Origin: Colwellia echini
Lineage (GTDB): Bacteria > Pseudomonadota > Gammaproteobacteria > Enterobacterales > Alteromonadaceae
Direction of reading: 5' to 3'
DNA: 64,000 nt
Assembly: GCF_002843355.2 (NCBI RefSeq)
Contig: NZ_PJAI02000002.1
Span: 248,001 to 312,000, forward strand
This document shows positions 46,704-56,271 of this stretch, in pieces. The notes under the pieces were generated by a model that worked only from the letters and a program-made list of their open reading frames with translations, ran no database searches and was not told the origin of the DNA. How positions within the stretch are numbered: position 1 is the stretch's first letter; the number at the start of each line of letters is the position of its first letter. Made by a program: the position numbers and the translations under genes.

Positions 46704-46730
46704 GAATTACCACGCGGAGCGTGGGAACTA
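46704..46730 (-). repeat. REP palindrome 4 (reverse)
   Basis: Identical over 27 bases to REP 2, plus the flanking TAT and GA. Together REP 3 and REP 4 form a REP doublet like a BIME, or a RAYT element whose gene has been lost. Confidence 0.85.
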
Positions 46731-46829
46731 GATTGAAGCTCAAGTTGTAAATTGGTGATCGGACGCCATTTAATGATTTTCATAATCTGGATAATGACAG
46801 GGACAACCACCCTTTAATAAAATACACTC

Positions 46830-46863
46830 ACTATGTCCGATACTCTTCAGTATTGGACATAGT
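46830..46863. repeat. Perfect hairpin palindrome
   Basis: ACTATGTCCGATAC pairs with GTATTGGACATAGT with one G-T wobble, around a six-base loop. There is no T run, so it is unlikely to be a simple terminator. It could be a binding site or a transposon end. Confidence 0.6.
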
Positions 46864-46899
46864 TGATATATTGATTTAAACTAGCTTTGTTCCTGTAAT

Positions 46900-46952
46900 C
46901 ATACTAATAATTTAAAATTAAGCTATTTCAAACTTTGACTTAAATTAGTATG
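46900..46952. repeat. Imperfect inverted repeat
   Basis: CATACTAATAATTTAA at the left faces TTAAATTAGTATG at the right over 53 bases. It is 110 bases before the recombinase gene. It may be a recombination site or a regulatory hairpin. The rest of 46731-47061 shows no gene. Confidence 0.45.
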
Positions 46953-47061
46953 TTTACAAGGTTAAAAACCCTTAATATAAATTTTTTACTTAACTCATGT
47001 TAATTATTTATTAAGTATTATATAAAGCTAACAAATACTCAGCAAAAATAATTATGATAAC

Positions 47062-48321
47062 TTGGATAATATCTCTCAAATGCCATTAACTAAACCTGTT
47101 CCTTTATATCCTACTTATGTTGATCTGTGTGAATTCGATTTTGAAGATTATCCTGAGTTAACAAAGATATTCTCAGCTAACGAATCTTGGTGGCTTGAAC
47201 AATTTAATTGGGGAAAATTATTTCTAGATTATATAGGTAGAAATAAATCATCGCATACTTATGAGCGCTTTCGAAATGACGTTGAACGTTTTTTGTTATG
47301 GTCGTTTATCGTTAAACAAAAACCAATTGACCAATTACGTAAATCAGATTTACTTGAGTATGCTGATTTTTGTTGGCAACCACCAGTAACTTGGATTGGC
47401 ACTTCAAATCAAGAACGTTTTAAAATAACCAACGGCTATTCGGCTGCTAATGAACATTGGTTTCCATTTAAGATTCAAGCACCTAAAAGTTTAAAAGCTG
47501 ATTTTGTTGTTGATAAGAAAAAATACCGACCATCTCAACAAACACTTTCATCAATGTTTACCGCTATTATCGTTTTCTATAATCATTTAATGGCTGAAGA
47601 TATTTGTATTGGTAATCCAGCACAAATAGCTAAAAAAGATTGTCGCCACTTTATTATCGATTCACAAGTTAAAGAAATTAAACGTTTAACTGCTAGCCAA
47701 TGGCAATACGTGCTAGATACTGCAGTAGAAATGGCAGATGAAAACCCTATGTTCGAGCGTAATTTATTTGTAATCGCAGCACTTAAAACCCTATTTTTAA
47801 GAATATCAGAGCTATCAGAACGTGAAACTTGGTCACCAACTATGGGACATTTTTGGCAAGATGACGATGAAAATTGGTGGTTGAAAGTGTTCGGAAAAAG
47901 CCGTAAATTACGTGATATTACCGTGCCAACTGACTTTTTGCCCTTTTTAGAGCGCTATCGTGCATCACGTAGTTTGTTAGGTTTACCTGCAAGTAATGAA
48001 AATTCTGTACTGGTTGAAAAAGTTCGCGGGCAAGGAGGAATGACTTCACGTCATTTACGTCGAATTGTTCAAAGTGTATTCGATCAAGCCTATGAAAATA
48101 TGCGTATTTCTGAAGGTCCAAATAAAGCATTAAAACTTAAAGAAGCTTCTGCTCACTGGCTTAGACACACTGGCGCTAGTATGGAAATTGAACGTGGGCG
48201 CCCTCTTAAAGATATTTCTGAAGATCTTGGTCACGCTAGTATGGCAACAACAGACACCGTTTACGTGCAAAGTGAAAACAAAAAACGTGCTGAAAGTGGT
48301 AAAAAACGTAAGGTTGATTGA
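47062..48321 (+). CDS. Tyrosine recombinase/phage-type integrase
   Basis: The 419-residue enzyme has an N-terminal arm-type and core-binding part (about 55-170). In the catalytic domain the conserved residues are Arg247 (LFLRISELSE), His365-x-x-Arg368 (AHWLRHTGAS), His391 (DLGHASMATT) and the nucleophile Tyr401 (DTVYVQSE). TTG 47062 is the longest start; ATG 47080 (MPLTKPVPLYPTYVDL) is an alternative, and neither has a good ribosome site. An ATG at 47054 is one base out of frame. It carries no visible cargo and is probably a solitary or residual integrase. Confidence 0.85.
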   Translation: MDNISQMPLTKPVPLYPTYVDLCEFDFEDYPELTKIFSANESWWLEQFNWGKLFLDYIGRNKSSHTYERFRNDVERFLLWSFIVKQKPIDQLRKSDLLEYADFCWQPPVTWIGTSNQERFKITNGYSAANEHWFPFKIQAPKSLKADFVVDKKKYRPSQQTLSSMFTAIIVFYNHLMAEDICIGNPAQIAKKDCRHFIIDSQVKEIKRLTASQWQYVLDTAVEMADENPMFERNLFVIAALKTLFLRISELSERETWSPTMGHFWQDDDENWWLKVFGKSRKLRDITVPTDFLPFLERYRASRSLLGLPASNENSVLVEKVRGQGGMTSRHLRRIVQSVFDQAYENMRISEGPNKALKLKEASAHWLRHTGASMEIERGRPLKDISEDLGHASMATTDTVYVQSENKKRAESGKKRKVD

Positions 48322-48392
48322 TGTTTTTTATGTTAAAAAACAAAAAATCTAATTGAGCGCCCTGCTTATCAACTTTTTAGACTGCTACTAAT

Positions 48393-49286
48393 ATGAGCTA
48401 TGATTTGAAATTAAGTAAACGTTTACAACAAATAAATGATTTAGCCGTACCTAGTTTTCAAGCAGACAACACGAGCTATGATCACATCTGGGATTGCTGT
48501 TGTGATCATGGCTTACTTGGCTTTTCATTATTATCATATACCACTAGTCAGAGCTCTATTAGTAAAGTTCACTTTGTCGATATTGTGCCTGAGCTTATGC
48601 AAAAGATTGAAGTAAAGCTACATCGATTTTATGCTAATTCTGATGATAAAAACAGCAAGGATAACCAACAATGGCAAGTACATTGTTTGGATGTCGCTAA
48701 ACTTCCGCTGAATAATTACGCAGGTAAACATTTAGTTATTATTGCCGGTATTGGTGGCGATTTAATGATAAAATTTATTGAGGAAATTAATCAACAATAC
48801 AAACATTTAACTATCGATTACTTACTTTGTCCTGTACATCATCAATATGCATTACGCGAGAAGTTAATTGCTCTCGATTTTAGTTTAAAAGATGAAGTTT
48901 TGGTTGAAGATAATCAGCGTTTTTATGAAATATTATTGTTGTCATCCTTATCCCCAGCGTCAATTTCAACGACAGCTCAAACATCAAATTCAATAGAAGG
49001 CAAAGTCTGTGCGGTAGGCGATAAAATTTGGCGTTTCGAATCAAATGAGCAAGCTGACATTACAAAAAGATACCTCACTAAAACACTTAACCATTACTTA
49101 CGTATGCAACAGGGATTGCAAAAACGTGAGCAAGAAAGTCTATCAAAAAGAACAACGTCGAAAGAAACAGTGTTTGAAAAGACGTTAGAAAAATCAGTTT
49201 TAGAAAAGGAAATGGCAGAGACTACAAAAAACAACTTACGCGATGTTCAGCGTATTATCTCCGATTATAGGACTGTAAAACTATAA
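48393..49286 (+). CDS. TrmK-like tRNA (adenine-N1) methyltransferase
   Basis: The 297-residue protein fits the TrmK family, which methylates A22 of tRNA. Signatures are WDCCCDHGLLGFSLL (the SAM-binding loop, about 29-43), VDIVPELMQKIE, VIIAGIGGDLMIKFIEE (GIGG, motif IV) and YLLCPVHHQYALREKL. The C-terminal 90 residues are a helical extension rich in Glu/Lys/Thr (about 245-285). Gammaproteobacterial members of this family exist but the substrate position should be checked. Confidence 0.82.
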   Translation: MSYDLKLSKRLQQINDLAVPSFQADNTSYDHIWDCCCDHGLLGFSLLSYTTSQSSISKVHFVDIVPELMQKIEVKLHRFYANSDDKNSKDNQQWQVHCLDVAKLPLNNYAGKHLVIIAGIGGDLMIKFIEEINQQYKHLTIDYLLCPVHHQYALREKLIALDFSLKDEVLVEDNQRFYEILLLSSLSPASISTTAQTSNSIEGKVCAVGDKIWRFESNEQADITKRYLTKTLNHYLRMQQGLQKREQESLSKRTTSKETVFEKTLEKSVLEKEMAETTKNNLRDVQRIISDYRTVKL

Positions 49287-49349
49287 TTTGTCACATTTTA
49301 CGATGAAGTTATCGACAAATAACTTGTTCAAAGACAAATAAATATAGTG

Positions 49350-49754
49350 TTATTGTTGGTGTATTAATCCAGTATCTGCTCTTTCAAAACCATGACAGAT
49401 ATAATCAACATTAGGTCTTTTTTTCTTAGCCATTTGATGAAAGTGTTCAAAACCGACGGAAAAAGCAAATGGGTTGGCGTTATAATCGGCATAAGATTGA
49501 TCATTTCCGTTCGCAGCTTCTCGAATACCTGAAGCGAAAGAGCTTAAGAAGTCATCACGGTTGTTGAGTAAAATAGTAATTTCATCGCCCTTTCCGTCGA
49601 CTAATTCTAACGCCCCCAGATCAATATACTTATTAACCACCGCACGATTAAAAAAACCTCGGTATTGCTCAGTTTCAACGTCATAAAAAACAACTGAATT
49701 GTCACTCGCTTCCATTAGCGATACAAATAATTCTCTAACTTTTTTTGAAATCAC
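49350..49754 (-). CDS. Hypothetical cytosolic protein
   Basis: The 134-residue protein has no family that I can name. It has one cysteine, no signal peptide and no membrane helix. It starts 27 bases after the stop of the helicase gene on the same strand, so the two are likely co-transcribed. Sequence features are an acidic N-terminal half (SVVFYDVETEQYRGFF) and a C-terminal half rich in aromatics and Asn. Confidence 0.5.
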   Translation of the reverse strand: MISKKVRELFVSLMEASDNSVVFYDVETEQYRGFFNRAVVNKYIDLGALELVDGKGDEITILLNNRDDFLSSFASGIREAANGNDQSYADYNANPFAFSVGFEHFHQMAKKKRPNVDYICHGFERADTGLIHQQ

Positions 49755-49781
49755 AGGTACTCCTTGGTGTTTATTTTTACT

Positions 49782-52136
49782 TTATTTTTTCTTTTTTGAG
49801 ATTTTTTTTAATGCATTAAACTTATCTGACATGAGTTGTAGATCATAACTTGGCGATAACAACTCTTCTATAAAGGCCGAGGGTTTATTAGGATCGGCAA
49901 TAAGATAAACTTTTTTCTTTGCTCGAGTCAGCGCTACATAAAATAACCGGCGCTCTTCAGAGTGTTCAAAACCATCACTTATCGGCAGTAATGCTTCTAA
50001 TATTGCATCTTCTTTATTCGTACTTGGAAAACCAGAATTACCACTAAATAATCCAACAATTATACAATAATCGGCTTCTAAACCTTTAGCACTGTGAAAT
50101 GTCCAATAATGGATGTTATTGGAATTCTCGTGATTAAATTGATTTGACTGCTTTGGTTGATAGGGCTGATTTTTATCAACAAAATGCGAAGCCGACAATT
50201 CAGTTTTCGCATTATCAAGTAGATAACGATAACGCGCTAAAATAGCAATTTTTCCATCAGGGTCATTGTCTCGTATACGTTTAACAATTTGGCTAATGCG
50301 TGCATTTATACTTTTATCAATACCGTTATCACTAGCTTTACCTAAGTTTTTATTTTCACAGTCTATTAAGAAAACTTGTGATTGCTCAACCTTTGCGTGA
50401 GCATCTATCTGCTTAGTATATTGCTCAGGGTTTTGCATCACAAATTGCCCTGCTGTATCTGCAATACTGTTGTTATACCTAAAGGTTTTTTGAAGCGTTG
50501 TTAAACTATGGCTACCCATGTATTTTTCAAATTGAGTAATTAGATCTAACTTACCACCAGAAAAGCGATAGATAGATTGCCAATCATCACCAACCACTGT
50601 CAGTTTAGGTCGTGGCCCCTTATTAATGATTGCAGATAATAAGTGCATTCTTGCAGAAGAGATATCTTGAAATTCATCAACCAGAATATCACTCCACGGC
50701 GGAGTAAAGTGGCCATTATTTATCTGTGTAAACGCATTGCTGATCATATCGTCAAAATCAATCGCGCCTTGCTTGTTTAATTCTGAACTATAAGCTTGCA
50801 CTAGAGCGTTGAGAAAATCAGCGGATTCAGTTATTTTTGCTTTGTTTACGTTATCTAAGCTAGCATTAGTATTACCATTACCATGAAATAATCGACTTTC
50901 TATTTGAGTTTTATCAAGTTGTTCAACTCTGATGGCTTGTAAATAGGTGAAACAGTTTTTAACTATTTTAGTTAATAAACCAGATGATTTTAATGCTTCG
51001 ATGACTTGCTCACTACTTAAGTGAGCTCTTAAATAATCTCTAGCTAGTTCAATAACAAATTTGTCAGCCTTAAATAAAGTGGTTAAATTGAGTAAGCCTT
51101 CTAACGAACTTTCGTTTTGGCTTATAAGGTCTTCTAACCAATGAGAAAACCAACGTTCTAACAGCGCACTATCAGTAGCAAAACTTGATAATTTGGTGTT
51201 TTCATTTACCGCGTTTAATATTTTCAAGCCAAGTGCGTGAAAGGTTAAAATAGAAGGCGAATCACACCTTACGCCATAACTTGTTTTTCGTCTTTCTAAT
51301 CTCTCTTTAAGCTCGCTCGCGGCAGCATTGTTATAGGCGAGGATCAAAACTTTATCTGCAGGGACTTTCAGATGAATAATTAAATGCAGCGCTTTAGCAA
51401 CCATTACCGAGGTTTTACCGGTTCCTGCCGCGGCTAAAATAAGGTTGTAATCATTATTTCGTATCACGGCTAAGCGCTGCTCATTTGTCAGTGGATTAGC
51501 TTCGATACGATCAAAAAAGTCAGCATACTTACTCAATAATTTTCGTTCGTAACTTTGTCGATAACTTTCTACACTTTTGATATCGGGCAATCTTGAAATC
51601 ACATCAATCTTAGATAATTGCTTTGCAGATAAAATACTTTGCCAACGTGTTTTAGAGGCTAGGTAGTTTGTAATACAAGGCGTTATTGAAAAATGTAATG
51701 CTGGAACCACTGAGTCTCGTAAGTATTGAGTCATCGCTTGTTGATGAAAAACGTCTGCATGGCGCTCTATATTATCGCTTATCTCTTTATATAAATTGAG
51801 TTTGGCTTGTTGATTAAATAAGTTAGCGCTGCGTGCATTAAGTCCCCATATTTTTGACACATGACTTTTAGTGCTTTGCTTTGAGTCCTTAGCTGAATAT
51901 TTAACAGAGCTTAAATCAGCCGTTATCTTAGCTTTATCTGTAGCATAAGTACTGATAACAAGGGTTTTACCGAAAATAGTGGATTCAATAAAAGGAAAGT
52001 CTGTTAATTGGTTAACGGTGATGGTTTGAGAATTTTTATCGATATCAACTAAAGATATACCCGCTGCAGATACGGTAATACTTTTGGCTTTACCAAACCA
52101 TTTACCCCAAAAATTACGGTATAAAATATATGACAT
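49782..52136 (-). CDS. helD: DNA helicase IV-like UvrD-family helicase
   Basis: The 784-residue protein has a large N-terminal region (about 1-215) as in E. coli HelD. The UvrD motor follows: Walker A AAAGTGKT (235-242), Walker B ILVDEFQDIS, TLQKTFRYN, FHSAKGLEAD and the arginine end ALTRAKKKVY. Superfamily 1 helicases of this group unwind DNA 3' to 5'. It is longer than E. coli HelD (684). The symbol helD is by analogy with helicase IV and is less certain than the family. Confidence 0.8.
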   Translation of the reverse strand: MSYILYRNFWGKWFGKAKSITVSAAGISLVDIDKNSQTITVNQLTDFPFIESTIFGKTLVISTYATDKAKITADLSSVKYSAKDSKQSTKSHVSKIWGLNARSANLFNQQAKLNLYKEISDNIERHADVFHQQAMTQYLRDSVVPALHFSITPCITNYLASKTRWQSILSAKQLSKIDVISRLPDIKSVESYRQSYERKLLSKYADFFDRIEANPLTNEQRLAVIRNNDYNLILAAAGTGKTSVMVAKALHLIIHLKVPADKVLILAYNNAAASELKERLERRKTSYGVRCDSPSILTFHALGLKILNAVNENTKLSSFATDSALLERWFSHWLEDLISQNESSLEGLLNLTTLFKADKFVIELARDYLRAHLSSEQVIEALKSSGLLTKIVKNCFTYLQAIRVEQLDKTQIESRLFHGNGNTNASLDNVNKAKITESADFLNALVQAYSSELNKQGAIDFDDMISNAFTQINNGHFTPPWSDILVDEFQDISSARMHLLSAIINKGPRPKLTVVGDDWQSIYRFSGGKLDLITQFEKYMGSHSLTTLQKTFRYNNSIADTAGQFVMQNPEQYTKQIDAHAKVEQSQVFLIDCENKNLGKASDNGIDKSINARISQIVKRIRDNDPDGKIAILARYRYLLDNAKTELSASHFVDKNQPYQPKQSNQFNHENSNNIHYWTFHSAKGLEADYCIIVGLFSGNSGFPSTNKEDAILEALLPISDGFEHSEERRLFYVALTRAKKKVYLIADPNKPSAFIEELLSPSYDLQLMSDKFNALKKISKKKK

Positions 52137-52357
52137 CTTAAGAATACTGAACGCTGTTTAAGCGTATAGAAACGATATTACTATACCTGTAGCTGTTATA
52201 AGTATAAGAGTTAGGGTTAGGTCTGTTTTTGCTAATTAACTTGAGGTTTATTTTATGGAACATTAACTGGATCTGTATTTTATTCATCGATATGTCATTA
52301 TACCTTTAAGACTGTATAAAATAACAGTACCACAATAAATTAGATTAATTACTTGAA

Positions 52358-52861
52358 TTAGTATTCGTCTGGCGAGTAACTCACCGCTTTATTGGCAATA
52401 GTGTATGAAAACCCTTTAGAAATTAAATGCCTCATCGCTTTTTGTTTTAGTTTGATGTCTTCAATTGGCTCGTCACCAAACTTACGAATTTTGAGTATTA
52501 GTGCTTTCTCAAAATAATCGCTTTCACTAGTATTTAAAGTAGCCACACAGTCGTTAATAATTTGTGCACTAAACCCCTTTACATAAAGCTTTTCTTTGAT
52601 TTTATTGACGCCGATATTTCTTTCTGACAAGCTTTCAGTTAAACGCTGCGCATAACGGCTATCATTAATAATATCACGCTCAATCAGGTAATTTAACGCG
52701 GCTTCGTTATACTGGGTGTCATCTTTAAACAGTAAATTAGCTTTTTGTAATAAAGTTTTTTCTGAGTAATCACCATAGCGCTCAATCATCCAAATCATGT
52801 AGCCTTTGACACGTTCAAATGAAATTTCTTGCGGTTTGGCATTTTGTTTTTTGTTATACAT
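52358..52861 (-). CDS. recX: RecX-family regulatory protein
   Basis: RecX binds RecA filaments and limits their extension. The 167-residue protein has the three-helix repeats: LNYLIERDIINDSRYAQRLTESLSERNIGVNKIKEKLYVKGF and the final LKQKAMRHLISKGFSYTIANKAV. It is not beside recA in this window, and no LexA box was seen upstream, so it may be an additional or stand-alone copy. Confidence 0.85.
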   Translation of the reverse strand: MYNKKQNAKPQEISFERVKGYMIWMIERYGDYSEKTLLQKANLLFKDDTQYNEAALNYLIERDIINDSRYAQRLTESLSERNIGVNKIKEKLYVKGFSAQIINDCVATLNTSESDYFEKALILKIRKFGDEPIEDIKLKQKAMRHLISKGFSYTIANKAVSYSPDEY

Positions 52862-52933
52862 AACTTACTTTATATTGATAATAGTATTTTGATATACATA
52901 TTTTAACAGTTCGTTTTGATACTTCTGTATTAT

Positions 52934-53752
52934 TTACCAGTGCATTGGATCAACTTTATAGTAATTAGTAAGCTGATTATAAAGCTCTGGATGCTCTGTT
53001 GAGAATTGCTTCGCTTTTTCAAAAAAAACCTCACTCACAACAGCGAAAAACTCAGCTGGATTAGTTGCGCCATAGTAGTCAAATATTGATGGAATACCTA
53101 GCTGAGCTTGTTTTTGTAATAAAGTAAATTGGCTAGAAAATATTTCAGACCATGATTGATAGTTTTGCTCTTTACCTAATATAGGTGCACCATTTGCACT
53201 ACCATCTTCTTGATCAAGTTGATGAGCAAACTCATGAATAACTACATTATGGCCATCATTAGGAAGCTCTGCACCATGAACACTATCCTGCCATGATAAA
53301 ACTACTTTGCCAAAATCCCATGACTCGCCAGATAAAGTAATTGAATTACTTGATTGTGTGCCATCTGCTTCGCGTTGATTTTGCTGTTTAACAAACGCAC
53401 TAGGGTACACTAAAATGGTTTTTAATTTAGGATAATAATTAGTTTTTCTGTTTAATAATAATAAACAAGCTTGCGCAGCAATCGTTACTCTTATTTCGTC
53501 GGTGATTTCAACACCATTACAGCCAATAAAGTTTTTTTCCGCGATAAATACCTGGATGTGTTGTTTAAGTTGTAGCTGTAAATCTGTAGGCATCTGCCTA
53601 AAATATGGCATACGTTTTTGAATAATTTGACGCCATTGTTTTGTAAAAGGTAGTTTCTTTAATTTGTCACGTTTACGCTCAAGCATGAATGGCTTGCTCA
53701 TCAGATACATAATAATGCCTAAACCAACACAAATAGGAAGTAGAACAATCAT
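52934..53752 (-). CDS. mtfA: MtfA zinc-dependent peptidase
   Basis: MtfA is a cytosolic or peripheral metallopeptidase that, in E. coli, binds Mlc and affects glucose transport. The 272-residue protein has the zinc motif HEFAH at 173-177 (VVIHEFAHQLDQEDG), a following YYGATNPAEFFAVVSEVFFEKA with the third ligand glutamate, and the N-terminal FRQMPTDLQLQLKQHIQVFIAEKNF. An N-terminal hydrophobic stretch (1-18) suggests a membrane anchor, unlike E. coli. Confidence 0.9.
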   Translation of the reverse strand: MIVLLPICVGLGIIMYLMSKPFMLERKRDKLKKLPFTKQWRQIIQKRMPYFRQMPTDLQLQLKQHIQVFIAEKNFIGCNGVEITDEIRVTIAAQACLLLLNRKTNYYPKLKTILVYPSAFVKQQNQREADGTQSSNSITLSGESWDFGKVVLSWQDSVHGAELPNDGHNVVIHEFAHQLDQEDGSANGAPILGKEQNYQSWSEIFSSQFTLLQKQAQLGIPSIFDYYGATNPAEFFAVVSEVFFEKAKQFSTEHPELYNQLTNYYKVDPMHW

Positions 53753-53994
53753 GATAAAGCCTTGAATTATAATGGCGCATGTTAAGCGGATAAAAAGTTA
53801 TTAATGATCTTGGTCTGTTGATGAAGTAATTCAAGTTAGATAAGAAAGTTATACACATAAATTATGTTAATATTGATAACACTTCTTCTTGTTAGCTAAT
53901 AAATTATTTCCCCATATATGGCTTACTCATATACTTTTGAACATTTATCAATTAGCTTTATTTAATTAGAATTTATTAATTTAATTAAATAAAG

Positions 53995-54879
53995 CTAATT
54001 AAACAATGATATAGGCAAACAAAAGGCTAACTCAAATTGCTCATTTTCAGCTAAAAATTGATTTTTGCTGTAATGCACATAAGCGGGTGTTGATAACATT
54101 TTATAACCAGAATTTGGCAACCAATGCTCTAAAATATTGTTTAGCTGCGGTAATAATTCGCCGTACTTACCTTGTAGTTTAAATACCGCGTGTAAGCCTC
54201 CTGGAATGGTCATGCTATTAACAATACCGCGGCATAAAATGGGCGACTCTATTGAAATACACGCTACATAACGACATTGTTTAAGGTCTACCCAAGCAGG
54301 ATTAGAATGATGCACACCAAATTGCTGCGAAAAATCACGCCCTTGTATATTTGCCCATGCTTGTAACGTTTGCCAAGCATTAGCAATTGACCGACCGTAC
54401 CCTTGGTGCCTAACATAAGCAACATGGCGTTTAGGTAAAGTTACAATTTCACATTTAGGTACAGGCATATTTTGTAAACGTTCATAACAAGCCGCGATTT
54501 CACTGTCAGCCAAAAAAGGTTTGTTTTTGTGTTGTCGCTCGCTAATTCGCCATTGCCCCGGTGAGCGATCAAACATTGACTTAAATGCCCTACTGAATGA
54601 GGAAACGGATGAAAAACCAGATTTTGTAGCAATGTCTAATACTGAAGATTTTGCATCAAACATTAGTTGATTAGCTGCAAACTCCATACGTGCCCTGCGA
54701 ATATAATGATGAACAGATTCGCCAACCACTGATTTAAATAAGCGATGAAAATGTTGCTCAGAATACGCTGCAATTCCCGCTAAATCTTTAGCTAATAATT
54801 CATGACTAATATCTTGATGAATATAATAAAGTACATCATTAATTCGTGATATTTGTTGGCTAGTATGAATATTGGGCAT
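53995..54879 (-). CDS. AraC-type regulator with GyrI-like effector domain (second copy)
   Basis: The 294-residue protein has the same layout as the regulator at 29952: AraC DNA-binding domain (residues 1-110, with LAGIAAYSEQHFHRLFKSVVGESVHHYIRRARMEFAA) then a GyrI-like domain (about 135-294, with VAYVRHQGYGRSIANAWQTL). The two proteins share about the same length and order but many residues differ. It is divergent from the PLP aminotransferase gene with 91 bases between the two start codons, so it may regulate that gene. Confidence 0.9.
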   Translation of the reverse strand: MPNIHTSQQISRINDVLYYIHQDISHELLAKDLAGIAAYSEQHFHRLFKSVVGESVHHYIRRARMEFAANQLMFDAKSSVLDIATKSGFSSVSSFSRAFKSMFDRSPGQWRISERQHKNKPFLADSEIAACYERLQNMPVPKCEIVTLPKRHVAYVRHQGYGRSIANAWQTLQAWANIQGRDFSQQFGVHHSNPAWVDLKQCRYVACISIESPILCRGIVNSMTIPGGLHAVFKLQGKYGELLPQLNNILEHWLPNSGYKMLSTPAYVHYSKNQFLAENEQFELAFCLPISLFN

Positions 54880-54988
54880 TAATAGGCTCTAAAAGCATAA
54901 ATGGACAGTTATAACAGCATAAACGGACAAGAAATTAAATACAAGTTATCGTAATCTTTCCCCATCAAAAATGTGCGAATGTATTACC

Positions 54989-56143
54989 ATGAAATTAGCT
55001 AAATCTTTACAAGAAATTCAACCATCATATATCCGAGAAATATTAAGTGCTGCGTGTGCTCCTGGTGTTATTTCATTAGCCGGTGGTTTGCCTGATGCAA
55101 AAACGTTCCCATTAGCATTAATGGCTAAATCATTAATTGATTTACCTAATCAACCTCAGTTGTTTCAATATGGTAATACCGCGGGTTATACGCCTTTACT
55201 TGAGCATTTTAGTAACTATTATCAATTACCAGCTTCACACAGCAGTATTATTTGTACCGGCTCACAACAAGGTTTAGATCTTATTGCCCGATCGTTTATT
55301 AACCCTGGTGACAGTATTGTAATGGAAGCTCCTAGTTATTTAGGCGCAATACAAGTATTTGGTCTTGCTCAAGCCAATATAGAAAGTATTTCTCAACGTG
55401 CTGATGGCCCCGATTTAGAAGAGCTAGAAAGCTGCTTTGCGACTAAAGATATTACCTTGTTTTATGCCGTACCTGATTTTCATAACCCTACAGGTGTATG
55501 TTGGTCTATTGACGTTCGTAAAAAAGTTGCGCAATTGTGCCAGCAATACAATGTTGCTTTTATTGAAGATGTGCCTTACCGTGAATTACGCTTTAAAGGT
55601 GAGTTTTTACCACTTGTTTCAAGCTTTTGCCCTGAGAACTCCTTAGTGTTACGTTCTTTTTCTAAAATTGCTACGCCAGGTATTAGACTGGGTTTAGTGA
55701 CAGGTAGAAGTGATTGGATAGCGCCACTTAACAAAGTAAAACAAGCGGCTGATCTACATTCAAGTATACCAATGCAAGCGGTATTATTAAACTTATTACA
55801 GCATGATGGCTTTGAACAGCACCTTGAAGTATTGCGTGGTCTTTACAGCGAAAGATATAAAGCATTACTTGATAACATTGCTTTAAAGCTACCGGCAAGT
55901 TGTGAAGTTAATGAGGTTAACGGTGGGATGTTTATTTGGCTTTCATTGCCTGATTGTGATGTCAATGCATTAGCTCAAACTGCACTTGAGCACGGTGTTG
56001 CTGTTGTACCTAGTTCTGTTTTTTATCAAGAACGAGAAAATGTTAAACCAGCCCTGCGTTTAAACTTTACTAATGCAAATATTGATGAGCTTAGCGAAGC
56101 GATTGACCGTTTAGCCAAAGTAATAGAAATCCATTGTAAATAA
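54989..56143 (+). CDS. PLP-dependent aminotransferase (MocR-like catalytic domain without HTH)
   Basis: This 384-residue fold-type I enzyme begins MKLAKSLQEIQPSYIREILSAACAPGVISLAGGLPDAKTFP, the start of 2-aminoadipate/MocR-type aminotransferases. PLP contacts include FQYGNTAGYTPL, SQQGLDLIARSF, VPDFHNPTG and LRSFSKIATPGIRLG with the Schiff-base lysine (about residue 226). Substrates of this group include 2-aminoadipate, aromatic or branched-chain amino acids. ATG 54989 is taken; an in-frame ATG 18 bases earlier lacks family support. A terminator follows. Confidence 0.85.
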   Translation: MKLAKSLQEIQPSYIREILSAACAPGVISLAGGLPDAKTFPLALMAKSLIDLPNQPQLFQYGNTAGYTPLLEHFSNYYQLPASHSSIICTGSQQGLDLIARSFINPGDSIVMEAPSYLGAIQVFGLAQANIESISQRADGPDLEELESCFATKDITLFYAVPDFHNPTGVCWSIDVRKKVAQLCQQYNVAFIEDVPYRELRFKGEFLPLVSSFCPENSLVLRSFSKIATPGIRLGLVTGRSDWIAPLNKVKQAADLHSSIPMQAVLLNLLQHDGFEQHLEVLRGLYSERYKALLDNIALKLPASCEVNEVNGGMFIWLSLPDCDVNALAQTALEHGVAVVPSSVFYQERENVKPALRLNFTNANIDELSEAIDRLAKVIEIHCK

Positions 56144-56188
56144 TTTCAGATAGAAAGCGCTAATCGAAAATAATAAAAAGCTAAACTG

Positions 56189-56250
56189 AATCCCCCATGA
56201 AGTTATAATTCATTAAAACATAATTAATTATAACTTCATGGGGGATTTTA
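56189..56250 (+). terminator. Terminator between the aminotransferase and the DUF3943 gene
   Basis: A perfect 22-base inverted repeat, AATCCCCCATGAAGTTATAA then TT at the left (56189-56210) and its complement at 56226-56247, with a 15-base loop. A short T run follows the right arm. It is longer than most terminators and convergent to the DUF3943 gene, so it may be bidirectional. Confidence 0.85.
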
Positions 56251-56271
56251 TAAGTTAAAAACCTAAAACCG

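Noticed and set aside
54971..54988. Upstream start of the PLP aminotransferase (adds MCECIT)
   Set aside because: The six extra residues do not fit the family N-terminus and no ribosome site supports this start; the ATG at 54989 gives MKLAKSLQEI.
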